IMG/VR virus record: IMGVR_UViG_3300032242_001263
Coordinates: 1 to 38,767 of that record
DNA length: 38,767 bases
Origin: a virus
Strand: one strand, 5' to 3'
The notes under the pieces are model-generated. The model saw only the letters and a program-made list of their open reading frames with translations. It ran no database searches and was not told the origin of the DNA. The position numbers and the translations under genes are program-made. Below, piece after piece: positions 21,446 to 28,887 of this stretch (the stretch's first letter is position 1; every line of letters begins with the position of its first letter).

Positions 21446-22092
21446 CCCACTTCTCCTGACGCGTCGTAGTAATTACAGTAATTCGCGCAGAATACAGCGT
21501 CTTTTTCTGGAGCTGGTACCGACTCGCCAGATACGGCTAGAGCTTTTACCTCTGCTAACCAGGCTAAACCCTGTTGAGCCATTTCTGGGTCGTATGGCTC
21601 GCTATGGCTTTTGATTTGAGCCATTTCACCGTCACGAGGTACAGCGACAAGAGCTACATTTTCTACTTCATATCCATTCGCCGTGAGAAGGTAGCCGTAA
21701 ATCTGTACCTGCATTCTCTGTTGAGCACTAGGAAAATAACGCAGAGACTTTAGTTTTGTAGTTTTCCAGTCCACGATAGTTTTCTGGTCTTTGATATAGA
21801 GGTCTACGTGGCCCTTAAGGTCTCCAGCGACGAATTCTTCCTCTATAAGGAAATTGTCTCCGAATGGATCCTCTCGCTTGATAGCCTCCGCTACGCCAGC
21901 GTGGATAAACGTTCCCAAAATAGCTGCGAGAGATTCCGTGTCAGGGTTAGTCTCTGGCGTACCTACCAGCTGGTGATACACCTGGCGACGACAACCGCCT
22001 ATCTGGGAAGGCCCTATCTCCACCTGGGTAGAGCGATCACGAGAATTGTCGTAAGCCGTCAGCGACTTAGCGAGCAGGTTAGATAAGTCCAT
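21424..22092 (-). CDS. Cas4/RecB-like exonuclease with Fe-S cysteines
   Basis: 222 aa. GGCRR (Cys34), GTFIHAG (motif with His), GHVDLYI (D97), IVDWKTTK (D108, K110) and QVQIYGYLL form the PD-(D/E)XK core. C202, C206 and C217 with Cys34 complete a Cas4/AddB-type cluster. It should resect DNA ends and hand strands to the annealing protein at 23106. Coupled to the 89-aa gene (TAATG). Confidence 0.88.
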   Translation of the reverse strand: MDLSNLLAKSLTAYDNSRDRSTQVEIGPSQIGGCRRQVYHQLVGTPETNPDTESLAAILGTFIHAGVAEAIKREDPFGDNFLIEEEFVAGDLKGHVDLYIKDQKTIVDWKTTKLKSLRYFPSAQQRMQVQIYGYLLTANGYEVENVALVAVPRDGEMAQIKSHSEPYDPEMAQQGLAWLAEVKALAVSGESVPAPEKDAVFCANYCNYYDASGEVGCPSTRK

Positions 22093-22361
22093 TAGTGGTC
22101 TCCTAAAATCTGATCGCCAGGTAATCCCTTTGTAGCGATAATTACCGCTGCCGTTTTTGTGCGCTTAGAAGCTGCGTACCAGTCTGAAGAGATATCAGTC
22201 GGCGTCTCTAGGAAATCAAGCTCTCTAGCAATTCTATTGCGCCAGTAAGACTCGAAACGGTGAGCGATAATTTCATAGCTCAAGCCACCGTCAATTTCTG
22301 TAAAGAGAGCGTCGCCTGTAATAAAGGCTAAGACTTGATCGTGCATAGCAATTTGATTCAC
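22092..22361 (-). CDS. Hypothetical 89-aa protein
   Basis: GTG start overlapping the previous stop (GTGA). MNQIAMHDQVLAFITGD, then FESYWRNRIARELDFLE and a beta C-terminus (KTAAVIIATKG). Lies between the basic zinc peptide and the nuclease. No family recognised. Confidence 0.55.
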   Translation of the reverse strand: MNQIAMHDQVLAFITGDALFTEIDGGLSYEIIAHRFESYWRNRIARELDFLETPTDISSDWYAASKRTKTAAVIIATKGLPGDQILGDH

Positions 22362-22513
22362 TTTGTTTTCCTCACTATGTCTATGGCTACGAGAAAATCA
22401 AAACACGGCTCGTGTTTAGCTTTCTTTCGCTCGTCCCAGCTTTTACGGCATTGAGCGCAGACGAATTTTGTAAGTTTCTTTTCCATCTTTTTACGAACGC
22501 GCTTAAATTTCAT
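22358..22513 (-). CDS. 51-aa basic zinc peptide
   Basis: ATG 22513, TGA 22358, with ATGA and GTGA overlaps at the two ends. MKFKRVRKKMEKKLTKF then CAQCRKSW...HEPC; very basic N-terminus and a CxxC...C set. Could bind nucleic acid. Function unknown. Confidence 0.6.
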   Translation of the reverse strand: MKFKRVRKKMEKKLTKFVCAQCRKSWDERKKAKHEPCFDFLVAIDIVRKTK

Positions 22514-22878
22514 AGGTCAAAACCTGCTCTTACTGAAGTACCGAGAGAGCGAGCTAGGTCGATTTGAGTCCTGACTCGACTGGCGTTAGCTCGAGAAGCT
22601 CTTACGATTGCGTCAGCCTCGCCCATTTGACGGTGCAGATTCTGATTCTCAATAAGAGCTATGTCCTCGCGCTCCTGCACGGTGTAATTTTTACCGTTAG
22701 GCGCTGACTTTCTCGATAATTCGATACGGACTTTAGCGAGCGCTATTTCATAGTCGGCCTTGACCGTGGCGTAGTTATTTTCTGCAGCTACAAGGTCTTT
22801 GTGGCTGTCGTCCAGCTCGTCGCTGAGCTGGCGCAGCCTCCTTTCAACCTGTCCTGGAGTAACGACCGTATCAGTCAT
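22510..22878 (-). CDS. 122-aa coiled-coil protein
   Basis: Continuous heptad-like helices (RLRQLSDELDDSHKDLVAAE, then YEIALAKVRIEL and ASRVRTQIDLARSL) with no beta part. Such small coiled-coil proteins are common next to phage recombination genes. Its place between the annealing protein and the nuclease suggests a recombination helper; not shown by sequence. Confidence 0.65.
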   Translation of the reverse strand: MTDTVVTPGQVERRLRQLSDELDDSHKDLVAAENNYATVKADYEIALAKVRIELSRKSAPNGKNYTVQEREDIALIENQNLHRQMGEADAIVRASRANASRVRTQIDLARSLGTSVRAGFDL

Positions 22879-23113
22879 TGGTATTTGGTACTGACTGGAG
22901 CTTACGGTTTTCGATTTCTAACACTTTCCAGGTATCAGAGCTGTAACCGAATGGATCTGGCTCAAGTAGATAACCTGAGCGCTCGAGAGCTTTACCCAAT
23001 TCCACGGAGTCGATTTTCAATTCTTTAGCCACGCGCTCTACGGCTACCTGCTGGTAGTTAATAGCGACAAGCCAGCCCATAGTGGGCTCAAACTTATTCT
23101 CTTTCTTACTCAC
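22871..23113 (-). CDS. 80-aa hypothetical protein
   Basis: GTG at 23113 is chosen, with AAGGAGA 6-7 bases ahead; an upstream TTG lies inside the annealing gene. GWLVAINYQQVAVERVAKELK and ELGKALERSGYLL look like an HTH-type helix pair. Ends NTND. Possibly DNA binding; weak evidence. Confidence 0.5.
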   Translation of the reverse strand: MSKKENKFEPTMGWLVAINYQQVAVERVAKELKIDSVELGKALERSGYLLEPDPFGYSSDTWKVLEIENRKLQSVPNTND

Positions 23114-23723
23114 TGACGGTCTCCTTTTCAATTTGTGCTACTCGAACGTTAATCGCGTCGAGGACGGTAGTGCCATTTGCTTTGCACTCGTGGAAATCCT
23201 TTTCACGTGTCCAGAGCTGACGCAGAGTAGATAAATCCGCTGTCGCTGCAATTTCAGCGAGAATGGATTGCGCGTAAGAGATTTCAGCCTCTGTATAGAC
23301 GCGCTCAGCTTTTGCGATTGGCTTAAAATTCTTAGGTGCTGGTACTCGACTCAAGCCGACGTCTGAGGTCTTTTCTTGACGGTTACGTACCTCTTCAGAG
23401 CTAGCAATTCCCTTACGAGTATCAGCTGCTAGGACGGCGACGATAGCGCGACCCCAGGCTGCTGTCTCTGCGTTTTGGACTTCAGAGTCTCGGGTGAAAT
23501 TGGTAGGCCCTGGGATTGGCTCCCAGGCTGTGCCGATTCCAGGACGGATATCTTCTGGAGTACGGAAAGCTGCTGCCGTATAGATAATCCAGTCTTTTCC
23601 TGCTACCTGGACGAATTCGTATTTAACCTGTTGCAGTGATCCTGTTGGGTATTTCTCTCTGAATTCGACGATACGCGTAGCCACGTCGATATAATCCAGA
23701 GGCCCTTTGTAATTCTGAGCCAT
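23106..23723 (-). CDS. Single-strand annealing protein-like recombinase
   Basis: 205 aa. YIDVATRIVEFREKYP and KYEFVQVAGKDWIIYTAAA, then the signature EVQNAETAAWGRAIVAVLA, which is shared by Erf/RecT-like phage annealing proteins of actinophages. A variable linker and a C-terminal helical part (TLRQLWTREKDFH) follow. With the Cas4-like nuclease it would form an exonuclease-annealase pair. First gene after the TTGTCT promoter. Family call is moderate. Confidence 0.65.
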   Translation of the reverse strand: MAQNYKGPLDYIDVATRIVEFREKYPTGSLQQVKYEFVQVAGKDWIIYTAAAFRTPEDIRPGIGTAWEPIPGPTNFTRDSEVQNAETAAWGRAIVAVLAADTRKGIASSEEVRNRQEKTSDVGLSRVPAPKNFKPIAKAERVYTEAEISYAQSILAEIAATADLSTLRQLWTREKDFHECKANGTTVLDAINVRVAQIEKETVSE

Positions 23724-23764
23724 CTTTTGCCTCGTTTCTGTGGAGCTTCTATTAAGCTCGGTCA

Positions 23765-23815
23765 GGGTGTAATCTATAGCACCCCACCGACATTAGACAA
23801 GCACCCTCTCGGGTG
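23765..23815. promoter_or_regulatory. CACCC/GGGTG inverted repeats in the divergent region
   Basis: GGGTG at 23765, CACCC at 23780, CACCC at 23802, GGGTG at 23811. Two inverted pairs, one with a 10-base gap and one with a 4-base gap. They lie between the only plus-strand gene and the leftward unit, and probably bind a regulator or form hairpins. Confidence 0.5.
23773..23800 (-). promoter_or_regulatory. Candidate promoter of the recombination-replication unit
   Basis: On the minus strand TTGTCT (23800-23795), 16-bp spacer, TATAGA (23778-23773). About 50 bases before the annealing gene. GGGTG / CACCC half-sites lie across it. Confidence 0.6.
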
Positions 23816-23848
23816 TGTCGAACCTGTAAGGAATGAGAGGATAGGACT

Positions 23849-24052
23849 ATGGCTGCTTTTTCTTCTATTGAGATTTCCCTGGGTGGACTTACTGTGAACG
23901 TCCAGACGGAATTGTCATACCCAGACGCTATCGACGATCTGTGCGCTCGTACTCTGTCGGTCTTTAAGGAGGCTGTAGCTACGGCTAAAGCTAACGATAT
24001 CGACATTACGGTAATGAGCCTTCACACTGATTACTCAGACGACGACGAATAA
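23849..24052 (+). CDS. 67-aa acidic protein, the only plus-strand gene
   Basis: MAAFSSIEISLGGLTVNVQTEL, then SYPDAIDDLCARTLSVFKEAV and an acidic end SDDDE. GAGAGG lies about 8 bases before the ATG. It is divergent from the replication unit and convergent with the metabolic unit, ending before a bidirectional terminator. A lone reversed gene in a one-strand genome is usually a regulator or a late acquisition. No family recognised. Confidence 0.7.
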   Translation: MAAFSSIEISLGGLTVNVQTELSYPDAIDDLCARTLSVFKEAVATAKANDIDITVMSLHTDYSDDDE

Positions 24053-24072
24053 ACCTACGCATTAAATAAAAA

Positions 24073-24113
24073 TAGCCTCGTAATACGGTTTTTAGGGCCG
24101 TAGAAGGAGGCTA
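24073..24113. terminator. Bidirectional terminator
   Basis: TAGCCTC (24073-24079) pairs with GAGGCTA (24107-24113), with an inner stem TACGG / CCGTA. The minus side has TATTTTTATTT after the stem, the plus side AATTTTAT. It ends the unit 27053-24212 and the plus-strand gene. Confidence 0.85.
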
Positions 24114-24211
24114 ATTTTATGCACCGAAATCCTTACGGCGCTATCTCACACTCACCGAGATAAATTGCTTATTTAGTTTTTCTGGCATTTTGCCATTGGC
24201 TGAAACTTACC
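24114..24211. other. Short non-coding gap
   Basis: AT-rich bases with a small hairpin TGGCA-TTT-TGCCA (around 24183-24195) preceded by T-runs. No gene seen. Confidence 0.3.
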
Positions 24212-24595
24212 CTACGCGAGCTGTAATCCCAAACCTATTTCAAGATACGACACGCGCTTTATTTTTACCTTTGTATCGGCAAAATCTGTGGTAGTCGGCA
24301 TTTCGTGATCTACCCAGTCCAGCTTAGCCTCAGAGAGATTAAAGGCCCAAACCCCTTGAGGGGTTGAGCAGATATAAATAGGCAGTAGACCTCTATCAGA
24401 AGCTGCCCTAATAAGACGGTCAAATTTTGATTTTTCTATTAAGAGCTTGTCGTAATGAGTCCGACGGCATTTAAGCTCGACGTAGATTCTGTTATTTTCT
24501 GAATAGCAGTCCCAGGTTGAGTAAGGGTCGGTAGAGCGTGTTAAATCTTCATAACCTAAATCGCGTAAAAGGTTAAATAGGTCAAGCTCGTTCAT
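24212..24595 (-). CDS. PD-(D/E)XK-like endonuclease
   Basis: 127 aa. STDPYSTWDCYSENNRIYVELKCRR (split) gives D29...E40-L-K42, the catalytic triad; then YDKLLIEKSKFDRLI as the helix after. FNLSEAKLDW and a C-terminal strand finish the fold. It resembles short resolvase or VSR-like nucleases. Coupled to the PP-loop gene (TAATG), which suggests a shared role. Substrate unknown. Confidence 0.7.
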   Translation of the reverse strand: MNELDLFNLLRDLGYEDLTRSTDPYSTWDCYSENNRIYVELKCRRTHYDKLLIEKSKFDRLIRAASDRGLLPIYICSTPQGVWAFNLSEAKLDWVDHEMPTTTDFADTKVKIKRVSYLEIGLGLQLA

Positions 24596-25407
24596 TATGC
24601 CTCCGTCTCATTAGACTCAAAAAAGCAACCGCAGCCACCTATATCAAAAGTATCTATCAAAGTCGGTGCGTTTTCAGCTCTACGGCGTAGCTCGACTAGA
24701 GGTAAAGGTTTTTTTACTCCAGCTACGGTTTCGCTCAAAATAGAAACGTCTTTTTTTAGAAAATCTCTCATTTCTTGCTCTTTGGCTTCCCATACGGCAA
24801 AGCGATCAGGCATAACCTCAAGGAGTTTCTTAAATTGCCCTTGTCCAGCTCTGACGCAGCCTCCACCGCAGTTATTATGGCTAAAGCCTAAATCGTAAAG
24901 CCGAGGGGTCGTAATTCCTTCACGTTTAGCCCATTCGATAAGCTGCTGCTTTTCAAGATACGGTGGCTCTGTCAAAGGAGCTTCTGCTTTATATGGCAGG
25001 TAATTTCTAACGATTGCTGGAAGCCTGTGGGTTTCCGTCCAGTCAATTCCTACATAAACTACGGTATTTTCTGGATCACAATTTGCCTCAAGCCAAGCTC
25101 TAGCTGGCTTTTGTTTGAGAAGGTGAGAGCAGTTAGCCAAACGGCTATTACCTAAGAATTTTTTATCCTTAAATACTTTCCAGATATCTCGACCCTCATT
25201 AAGGTAGACGTAAGTGCCACCGACGTTAGCGACCGCTTCCTCTATAAAACGGTAAGTATCTTCGTCCTCTCCAATATGAGGAGATTCTGCAGACCCTTTG
25301 ACGTCAGCAAAAACGAGGTATAAATCTTCTGTACCGTATTTTTCAGCTACTAATTTTGCTGTACCCCAGGAGCCAATACCACCTGAAAACATTACGACGC
25401 GTTTCAT
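24595..25407 (-). CDS. PP-loop ATPase, PAPS-reductase-like
   Basis: 270 aa. SGGIGSW (8-14) is the PP-loop that binds ATP or an adenylyl group. NCSHLLKQKP, NNCGGGC and GGCGC hold several cysteines, as in Fe-S sulfur-transfer enzymes (CysH, DndC, TtcA). VVYVGIDWTETHRLPAI is a core strand-helix. This family is common in actinophages and is usually called phosphoadenosine phosphosulfate reductase, but the phage enzymes may act on nucleic acid or nucleotides. Coupled to the metallophosphoesterase (ATGA) and the nuclease. Confidence 0.85.
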   Translation of the reverse strand: MKRVVMFSGGIGSWGTAKLVAEKYGTEDLYLVFADVKGSAESPHIGEDEDTYRFIEEAVANVGGTYVYLNEGRDIWKVFKDKKFLGNSRLANCSHLLKQKPARAWLEANCDPENTVVYVGIDWTETHRLPAIVRNYLPYKAEAPLTEPPYLEKQQLIEWAKREGITTPRLYDLGFSHNNCGGGCVRAGQGQFKKLLEVMPDRFAVWEAKEQEMRDFLKKDVSILSETVAGVKKPLPLVELRRRAENAPTLIDTFDIGGCGCFFESNETEA

Positions 25408-26594
25408 CTATTCTCCCCAGCTAATACCGATAAATCACGGCGCGGATCGTAATTAGCACCTACGACAAGGGAGACGATTCCAGTAGGAGACTCAAGGCCT
25501 TTAGCGTTCCTAAACCAGGCTGAACCGCCGTCCATAGCTGGGACTTGAAGCCATAAACGAGGGCCTACCTGTTGAGCTAGAAAGTGATGGTAGTGACCAG
25601 TCAAGAGGATATCGGCTGAACCGATAGCAGTTTTTCCTGTCGCCTGACCCTGCCACCATTGAGCAGCGTTTCGAGATTGGTGTCCGTGAGCGAGTCCCAC
25701 CATTACGCCATTAAGGTTAATAGCTAGCGTCGAGTTATCCTTTTCTGGATATCGAAATTCGATATGAGCCAGAGCTGGATTTTCAGCGCAGATATCCTGG
25801 ACTGAAGCGACAATATCAAGCTGCCACGAGTCGGTCGGATCTGTTAGAAGCATTCTGTGGGTTTCGTCGTGATTGCCTGGTACAGCTGGGATTATGACTT
25901 TCTCGGCTATTGGAGCGAAAGCCTTAACCCAATTAAGCAAAATACGACGGCCTAAACGTACTTGAGCTGTTATGCCTAAATCGCTTCTACCGAGGATTTT
26001 TCCATTTTGAGAGGTGGATCCTTCTATGCAGTCTCCTAATTGAGGTAAGCAGACTGAGCCTATTTTTCTTCCAATTTTAAGTAGCTCCCTATGACGGAAT
26101 AGGGAGCTATCTACGGCAGCGAGGACACGCCTAACGGTACCCTCTGTGCCGTCCCCACCATCTTTGCCGTACTGGGTATCCCCTATGGCGTAGATAGCAG
26201 TTAAATCACCTGTCTCTTGCTTTTGTCCAGCTTTAGGCCGCCACTTAGAGATTTCGTGGAGGAGCTGTTCAATATCGAGCTGAGATTCTGCGCGAACCTG
26301 GTCTGCAGGTTTTACATTAACCCGAGCTGCTTCTAGCCATTCACCGTCGTATCTTTGCCAGCGAGATTTACGGACGCTTACGACTGTCCAAACCGTAGGG
26401 TCTAGGTCAAATTCCTTAAATAGCTCTACGGCGTCTGGTAGATCTCCAGCTGTTTTAGGCGTAGAAATAAAGTAACCGCCGTCATTACCTATATCTAATC
26501 GCGCTCGCCATTCTTGAGGAGTGTTACTTTTGCGTGAGTCCGAGCCTGCTCCGTGAAGCTGAGTGAGCTCGTTAAATTTACCCTCTAAATCCAC
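25404..26594 (-). CDS. Calcineurin-like metallophosphoesterase
   Basis: 396 aa, GTG start, AAGGAA ahead. Motifs in order: AIGDTQYGK, LPQLGDCIEG, PAVPGNHDE, LAHGHQSR and TGHYHHF, all metal-ligand motifs of the superfamily. An N-terminal domain of about 120 aa (GGYFISTPKT, WTVVSVRKSRWQ) is specific to actinophages. It could act on DNA ends (like SbcD/Mre11), on nucleotides or on signals. Overlaps the upstream gene by 17 bp. Confidence 0.88.
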   Translation of the reverse strand: MDLEGKFNELTQLHGAGSDSRKSNTPQEWRARLDIGNDGGYFISTPKTAGDLPDAVELFKEFDLDPTVWTVVSVRKSRWQRYDGEWLEAARVNVKPADQVRAESQLDIEQLLHEISKWRPKAGQKQETGDLTAIYAIGDTQYGKDGGDGTEGTVRRVLAAVDSSLFRHRELLKIGRKIGSVCLPQLGDCIEGSTSQNGKILGRSDLGITAQVRLGRRILLNWVKAFAPIAEKVIIPAVPGNHDETHRMLLTDPTDSWQLDIVASVQDICAENPALAHIEFRYPEKDNSTLAINLNGVMVGLAHGHQSRNAAQWWQGQATGKTAIGSADILLTGHYHHFLAQQVGPRLWLQVPAMDGGSAWFRNAKGLESPTGIVSLVVGANYDPRRDLSVLAGENR

Positions 26595-26838
26595 GATCTA
26601 CAATTTCCTTGTAGTGACGTAAATAGCCAAACTTATCGTCGTAACTATCTTCGTGTGCTGGATTGTGGAAGAGTCGGACTGATTTAAGCGAGTCCATAAG
26701 GAGTGCGACCTCGTGAGCTGGTATGTCGTCAATTTTGAGGAGTGCTCCCCAGATTCGTCCAATAGCTGTAAATTCTGTTTCAGCGTCTCCATATTGGTCA
26801 AGCCTCTCTGCTAGGATTTCGTCTACTTTGTCACGCAT
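26578..26838 (-). CDS. DUF6378-like protein
   Basis: 86 aa from ATG 26838, with GAGGAGA 6 bases ahead (a GTG two codons earlier would touch that site). RLDQYGDAETEFTAIGRIW and HEVALLMDSLKSVRLFHN, then KFGYLRHYKE, match the helical phage family with YG...A..W and LK..R motifs. Possibly nucleotide-related like MazG, but no function is established. Confidence 0.7.
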   Translation of the reverse strand: MRDKVDEILAERLDQYGDAETEFTAIGRIWGALLKIDDIPAHEVALLMDSLKSVRLFHNPAHEDSYDDKFGYLRHYKEIVDRGFRG

Positions 26839-27053
26839 TGACACTCTCCTCGTCTGTGTTTATAGATTGTATTTTCAGAGAGGGATAACCCTTCGGATCG
26901 AGCTGCTCTTGCAATAACGTAAGGGCTTAAATTACTTTTAATAGCTAAATCAAGAGCTTTGGCGTTTTTTTCGTCTAAAGTAGTTAAAAGAGCATTTACT
27001 CGACACTGGTATTTTTGGGGTGTTTTTTCTTGAAAGGCTGCCTCTAAGTCCAT
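26823..27053 (-). CDS. HTH DNA-binding protein (actinophage type)
   Basis: 76 aa. VNALLTTLDEKNAKALDLAI, then YVIARAARSEGLSLSENTIYKHRRGECQC: helix-turn-helix with the HRRG-C-C end seen in a small family of actinophage regulators. First gene of its unit; a TATAGA only 10 bases before the ATG and no ribosome site suggests a leaderless message. Confidence 0.7.
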   Translation of the reverse strand: MDLEAAFQEKTPQKYQCRVNALLTTLDEKNAKALDLAIKSNLSPYVIARAARSEGLSLSENTIYKHRRGECQCVTK

Positions 27054-27146
27054 AGTAGGGGAGTCTATATCTAAACCAGAGGTAAAGGGTTACGACACGC
27101 TAAAGGATACTTTCATAAGCAGTATCGAAATCGTCAATATGGGTAT

Positions 27147-27187
27147 CCACGTCACGGTGGATAGGTATAAATATCGCCGTGACGTGG
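27147..27187. terminator. Perfect 11-bp inverted repeat at the end of the late unit
   Basis: CCACGTCACGG (27147-27157) and CCGTGACGTGG (27177-27187) with a 19-base loop. Downstream of the holin on the minus strand; no U-run follows, so it may be a factor-dependent terminator, a transcript end stabiliser or a protein-binding site. TTGACG lies just beyond it on the minus strand and may be a -35 for the HTH unit. Confidence 0.5.
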
Positions 27188-27201
27188 CTACTCATTAGGA
27201 A

Positions 27202-27426
27202 TTACTTTGTAGTTTTTGGCGTACCGTCAGGGTTAAGCTCTGTGATTCCGTACTGATTTGTAAGCGGAGTAAGTACAAGAGCCAAAGCTGCGATAGCCGA
27301 GCCTACAAGAGCCTCTACAGGCTTTGATAGGTGCAGGCTGTGAGCATAGGTAACGGCGACGGTGAACACTGATCCAAGTAAAGCGATTAGCGCGTGGCGT
27401 AGCTGGGGTGAGAGTTTTTCAAGCAT
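27202..27426 (-). CDS. Holin, two transmembrane segments
   Basis: 74 aa from ATG 27426 (GGAAG directly ahead; a TTG six codons upstream is less likely). LRHALIALLGSVFTVAVTYA and ALVGSAIAALALVLTPLT are two membrane helices, with charged ends and a short tail PDGTPKTTK. Beside the amidase, it should make the membrane pore for lysis. Confidence 0.85.
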   Translation of the reverse strand: MLEKLSPQLRHALIALLGSVFTVAVTYAHSLHLSKPVEALVGSAIAALALVLTPLTNQYGITELNPDGTPKTTK

Positions 27427-27850
27427 TTTCTTCCTTCTTCCCAATTAGATTTCGGACGTATTTCTCGGCCTCAAAATCGCTAGCTGAAGCGTGATGGATA
27501 CCACCTACGCCCCTATGGTGCTTTTCGCATAGCCATTCGAGGTTATCGGCTGATTCTACCCACGCTCCTACTTCCTCGGGATTGGAAATACCTGGATAAA
27601 CCGTTTCTAGCCATTTAAGGTCTACGCCGTTTTGGAGGCTAAATTCGACGTGGGAATGATGAAGCTCTAGTCCTCCATCACACTCAGAGAAATCCTTACG
27701 AGCTCCTCCGATAGCGCACACGGCGCTGGCTTTTGTGCGCTCACGGTAGGCGTGAAAGTCTTTGTAGTGGGGATCGCTTTCGCGTGGCTCGTGATTCGGA
27801 TAATGGACGATATACGAGTTAGTAGTCTTTTGATTGTGTGCATTTGTCAC
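27419..27850 (-). CDS. HNH endonuclease inside the lysis cassette
   Basis: 143 aa, GTG start overlapping the amidase stop (GTGA). CDGGLELHHSHVEFSL contains the HH, NLEWLCEKHHRGVGGIHH the second half with metal ligands. No intron boundary is visible, so it is a free-standing gene. Such HNH proteins appear between amidase and holin in other actinophages. Confidence 0.85.
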   Translation of the reverse strand: MTNAHNQKTTNSYIVHYPNHEPRESDPHYKDFHAYRERTKASAVCAIGGARKDFSECDGGLELHHSHVEFSLQNGVDLKWLETVYPGISNPEEVGAWVESADNLEWLCEKHHRGVGGIHHASASDFEAEKYVRNLIGKKEENA

Positions 27851-28383
27851 TGGCTGACCGCTTTTAAGAAACTAGCTAGGGGGAAATTGACGCCAGGATC
27901 TGTATGGCCCCCAGCGATTTTCTTAGCTGCTGTAATATCGGAATGGTAGACGAAACCCTTACTCTTGCTGTCGAGAATTTGAGCAGCCGTGAGGTGTACA
28001 GCTGGAATTGAGTAAGTCTTGCATAAAGCCTTTGAGAGCTCTACGAGGTGAGCCATTTCAGCCTTAGAGTAGGCGTCGCTCCATTGAGCCACCGTCTGAG
28101 AAGCTGCGCCTGCGAGCTCGATAGAAATAGATTCTTGATTTAGCCCAAAATCGTCTACGGCCCAGGCTGTATCGGTATCTTTGACGGACTGATAAATAGA
28201 CGTATTGTCTACGCAGTAATGCGCTGAAGCCTGCGGAGCTGTAGCACCTGCAAACCATTCGGCTACCTGATGAGCGCGTCCAGCCGTCTCAGGAGTCTCC
28301 ATAGTGTGTATGACGATCATTCGAGGAGTCTTGCCACCTCGCCCAGCCGTAAAGTGCTTAGCCTGCGTAAAAGGGTAAATCAT
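27847..28383 (-). CDS. Endolysin: N-acetylmuramoyl-L-alanine amidase
   Basis: 178 aa. RMIVIHTMETPE (His26, zinc), QASAHYCVDN, WAVDDFGLN with SISIELAG, and VYHSDI...GGHTDPG give the amidase_2/PGRP zinc set and catalytic residues. It consists of the catalytic domain only, with no wall-binding repeats. It cuts the peptide from glycan. No signal peptide, so it depends on the holin. Overlaps the membrane gene (ATGA). Confidence 0.92.
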   Translation of the reverse strand: MIYPFTQAKHFTAGRGGKTPRMIVIHTMETPETAGRAHQVAEWFAGATAPQASAHYCVDNTSIYQSVKDTDTAWAVDDFGLNQESISIELAGAASQTVAQWSDAYSKAEMAHLVELSKALCKTYSIPAVHLTAAQILDSKSKGFVYHSDITAAKKIAGGHTDPGVNFPLASFLKAVSQ

Positions 28384-28640
28384 TTGTCTACTTCCAATTT
28401 AGTTTTAATAATTGCCTGATTTATCTTCAATTCCTGAAGGGCCTCGTCCTGGCGATTCATCTGGTCTTTCATAGAGCCTCCACCGTTTTCGTAGAGTTGA
28501 TACTCGATTTTGTCTAAGCGCTTGTCTAGCTTAGAGAATGATTTGTGAAGCCAAAAAAGAGGTGCGCCGATTATGACCACGCTTTCCAAAAAGGCCCATA
28601 TAGCCTGAGTGACCGTATCGGCATTATTCCAAAAATACAT
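28380..28640 (-). CDS. Membrane-anchored coiled-coil protein of the lysis cassette
   Basis: 86 aa. NNADTVTQAIWAFLESVVII then GAPLFWLHK is one membrane helix; the rest is a charged coiled coil (KLDKRLDKIEYQLYENG, EALQELKINQAIIK). It may be a second holin, an antiholin or a spanin-like part. Between tail genes and amidase. Confidence 0.7.
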   Translation of the reverse strand: MYFWNNADTVTQAIWAFLESVVIIGAPLFWLHKSFSKLDKRLDKIEYQLYENGGGSMKDQMNRQDEALQELKINQAIIKTKLEVDK

Positions 28641-28664
28641 ATTTGCGCCCTTTCGGGTTATGAG

Positions 28665-28880
28665 TTAGCTCCAGGTAATTGTCTTAATTGTACCTGTTGA
28701 GTCCACTACCTTCAGAGTGTTAGAAGTGCTGTTAATCCACATATCCCCATTACGACGGTTAGTAGGATCTGTTGCAAGAATTGGCACGGTAAAACGCTGA
28801 GCTGTCTCGAGCTTACGAATACGTGCCAGGATATCGTCAAGTAAATCTTTCCAATTAGGCTGAAAATTTAGATATGGCAT
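28665..28880 (-). CDS. Short tail or baseplate-associated protein
   Basis: 71 aa. A helical start (WKDLLDDILARIRKLETAQ) that can trimerise, then TNRRNGDMWINSTSNTLKV, a motif common at fibre ends. Ends KTITWS. Likely a small fibre or plug. Ten bases from the hub gene. Confidence 0.6.
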   Translation of the reverse strand: MPYLNFQPNWKDLLDDILARIRKLETAQRFTVPILATDPTNRRNGDMWINSTSNTLKVVDSTGTIKTITWS

Positions 28881-28887
28881 AGTGACC

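Noticed and set aside
23752-24006. 84-aa minus-strand frame opposite the plus-strand gene
   Set aside because: No ribosome site and it covers the control region; the plus frame has a proper site and an acidic, normal composition.
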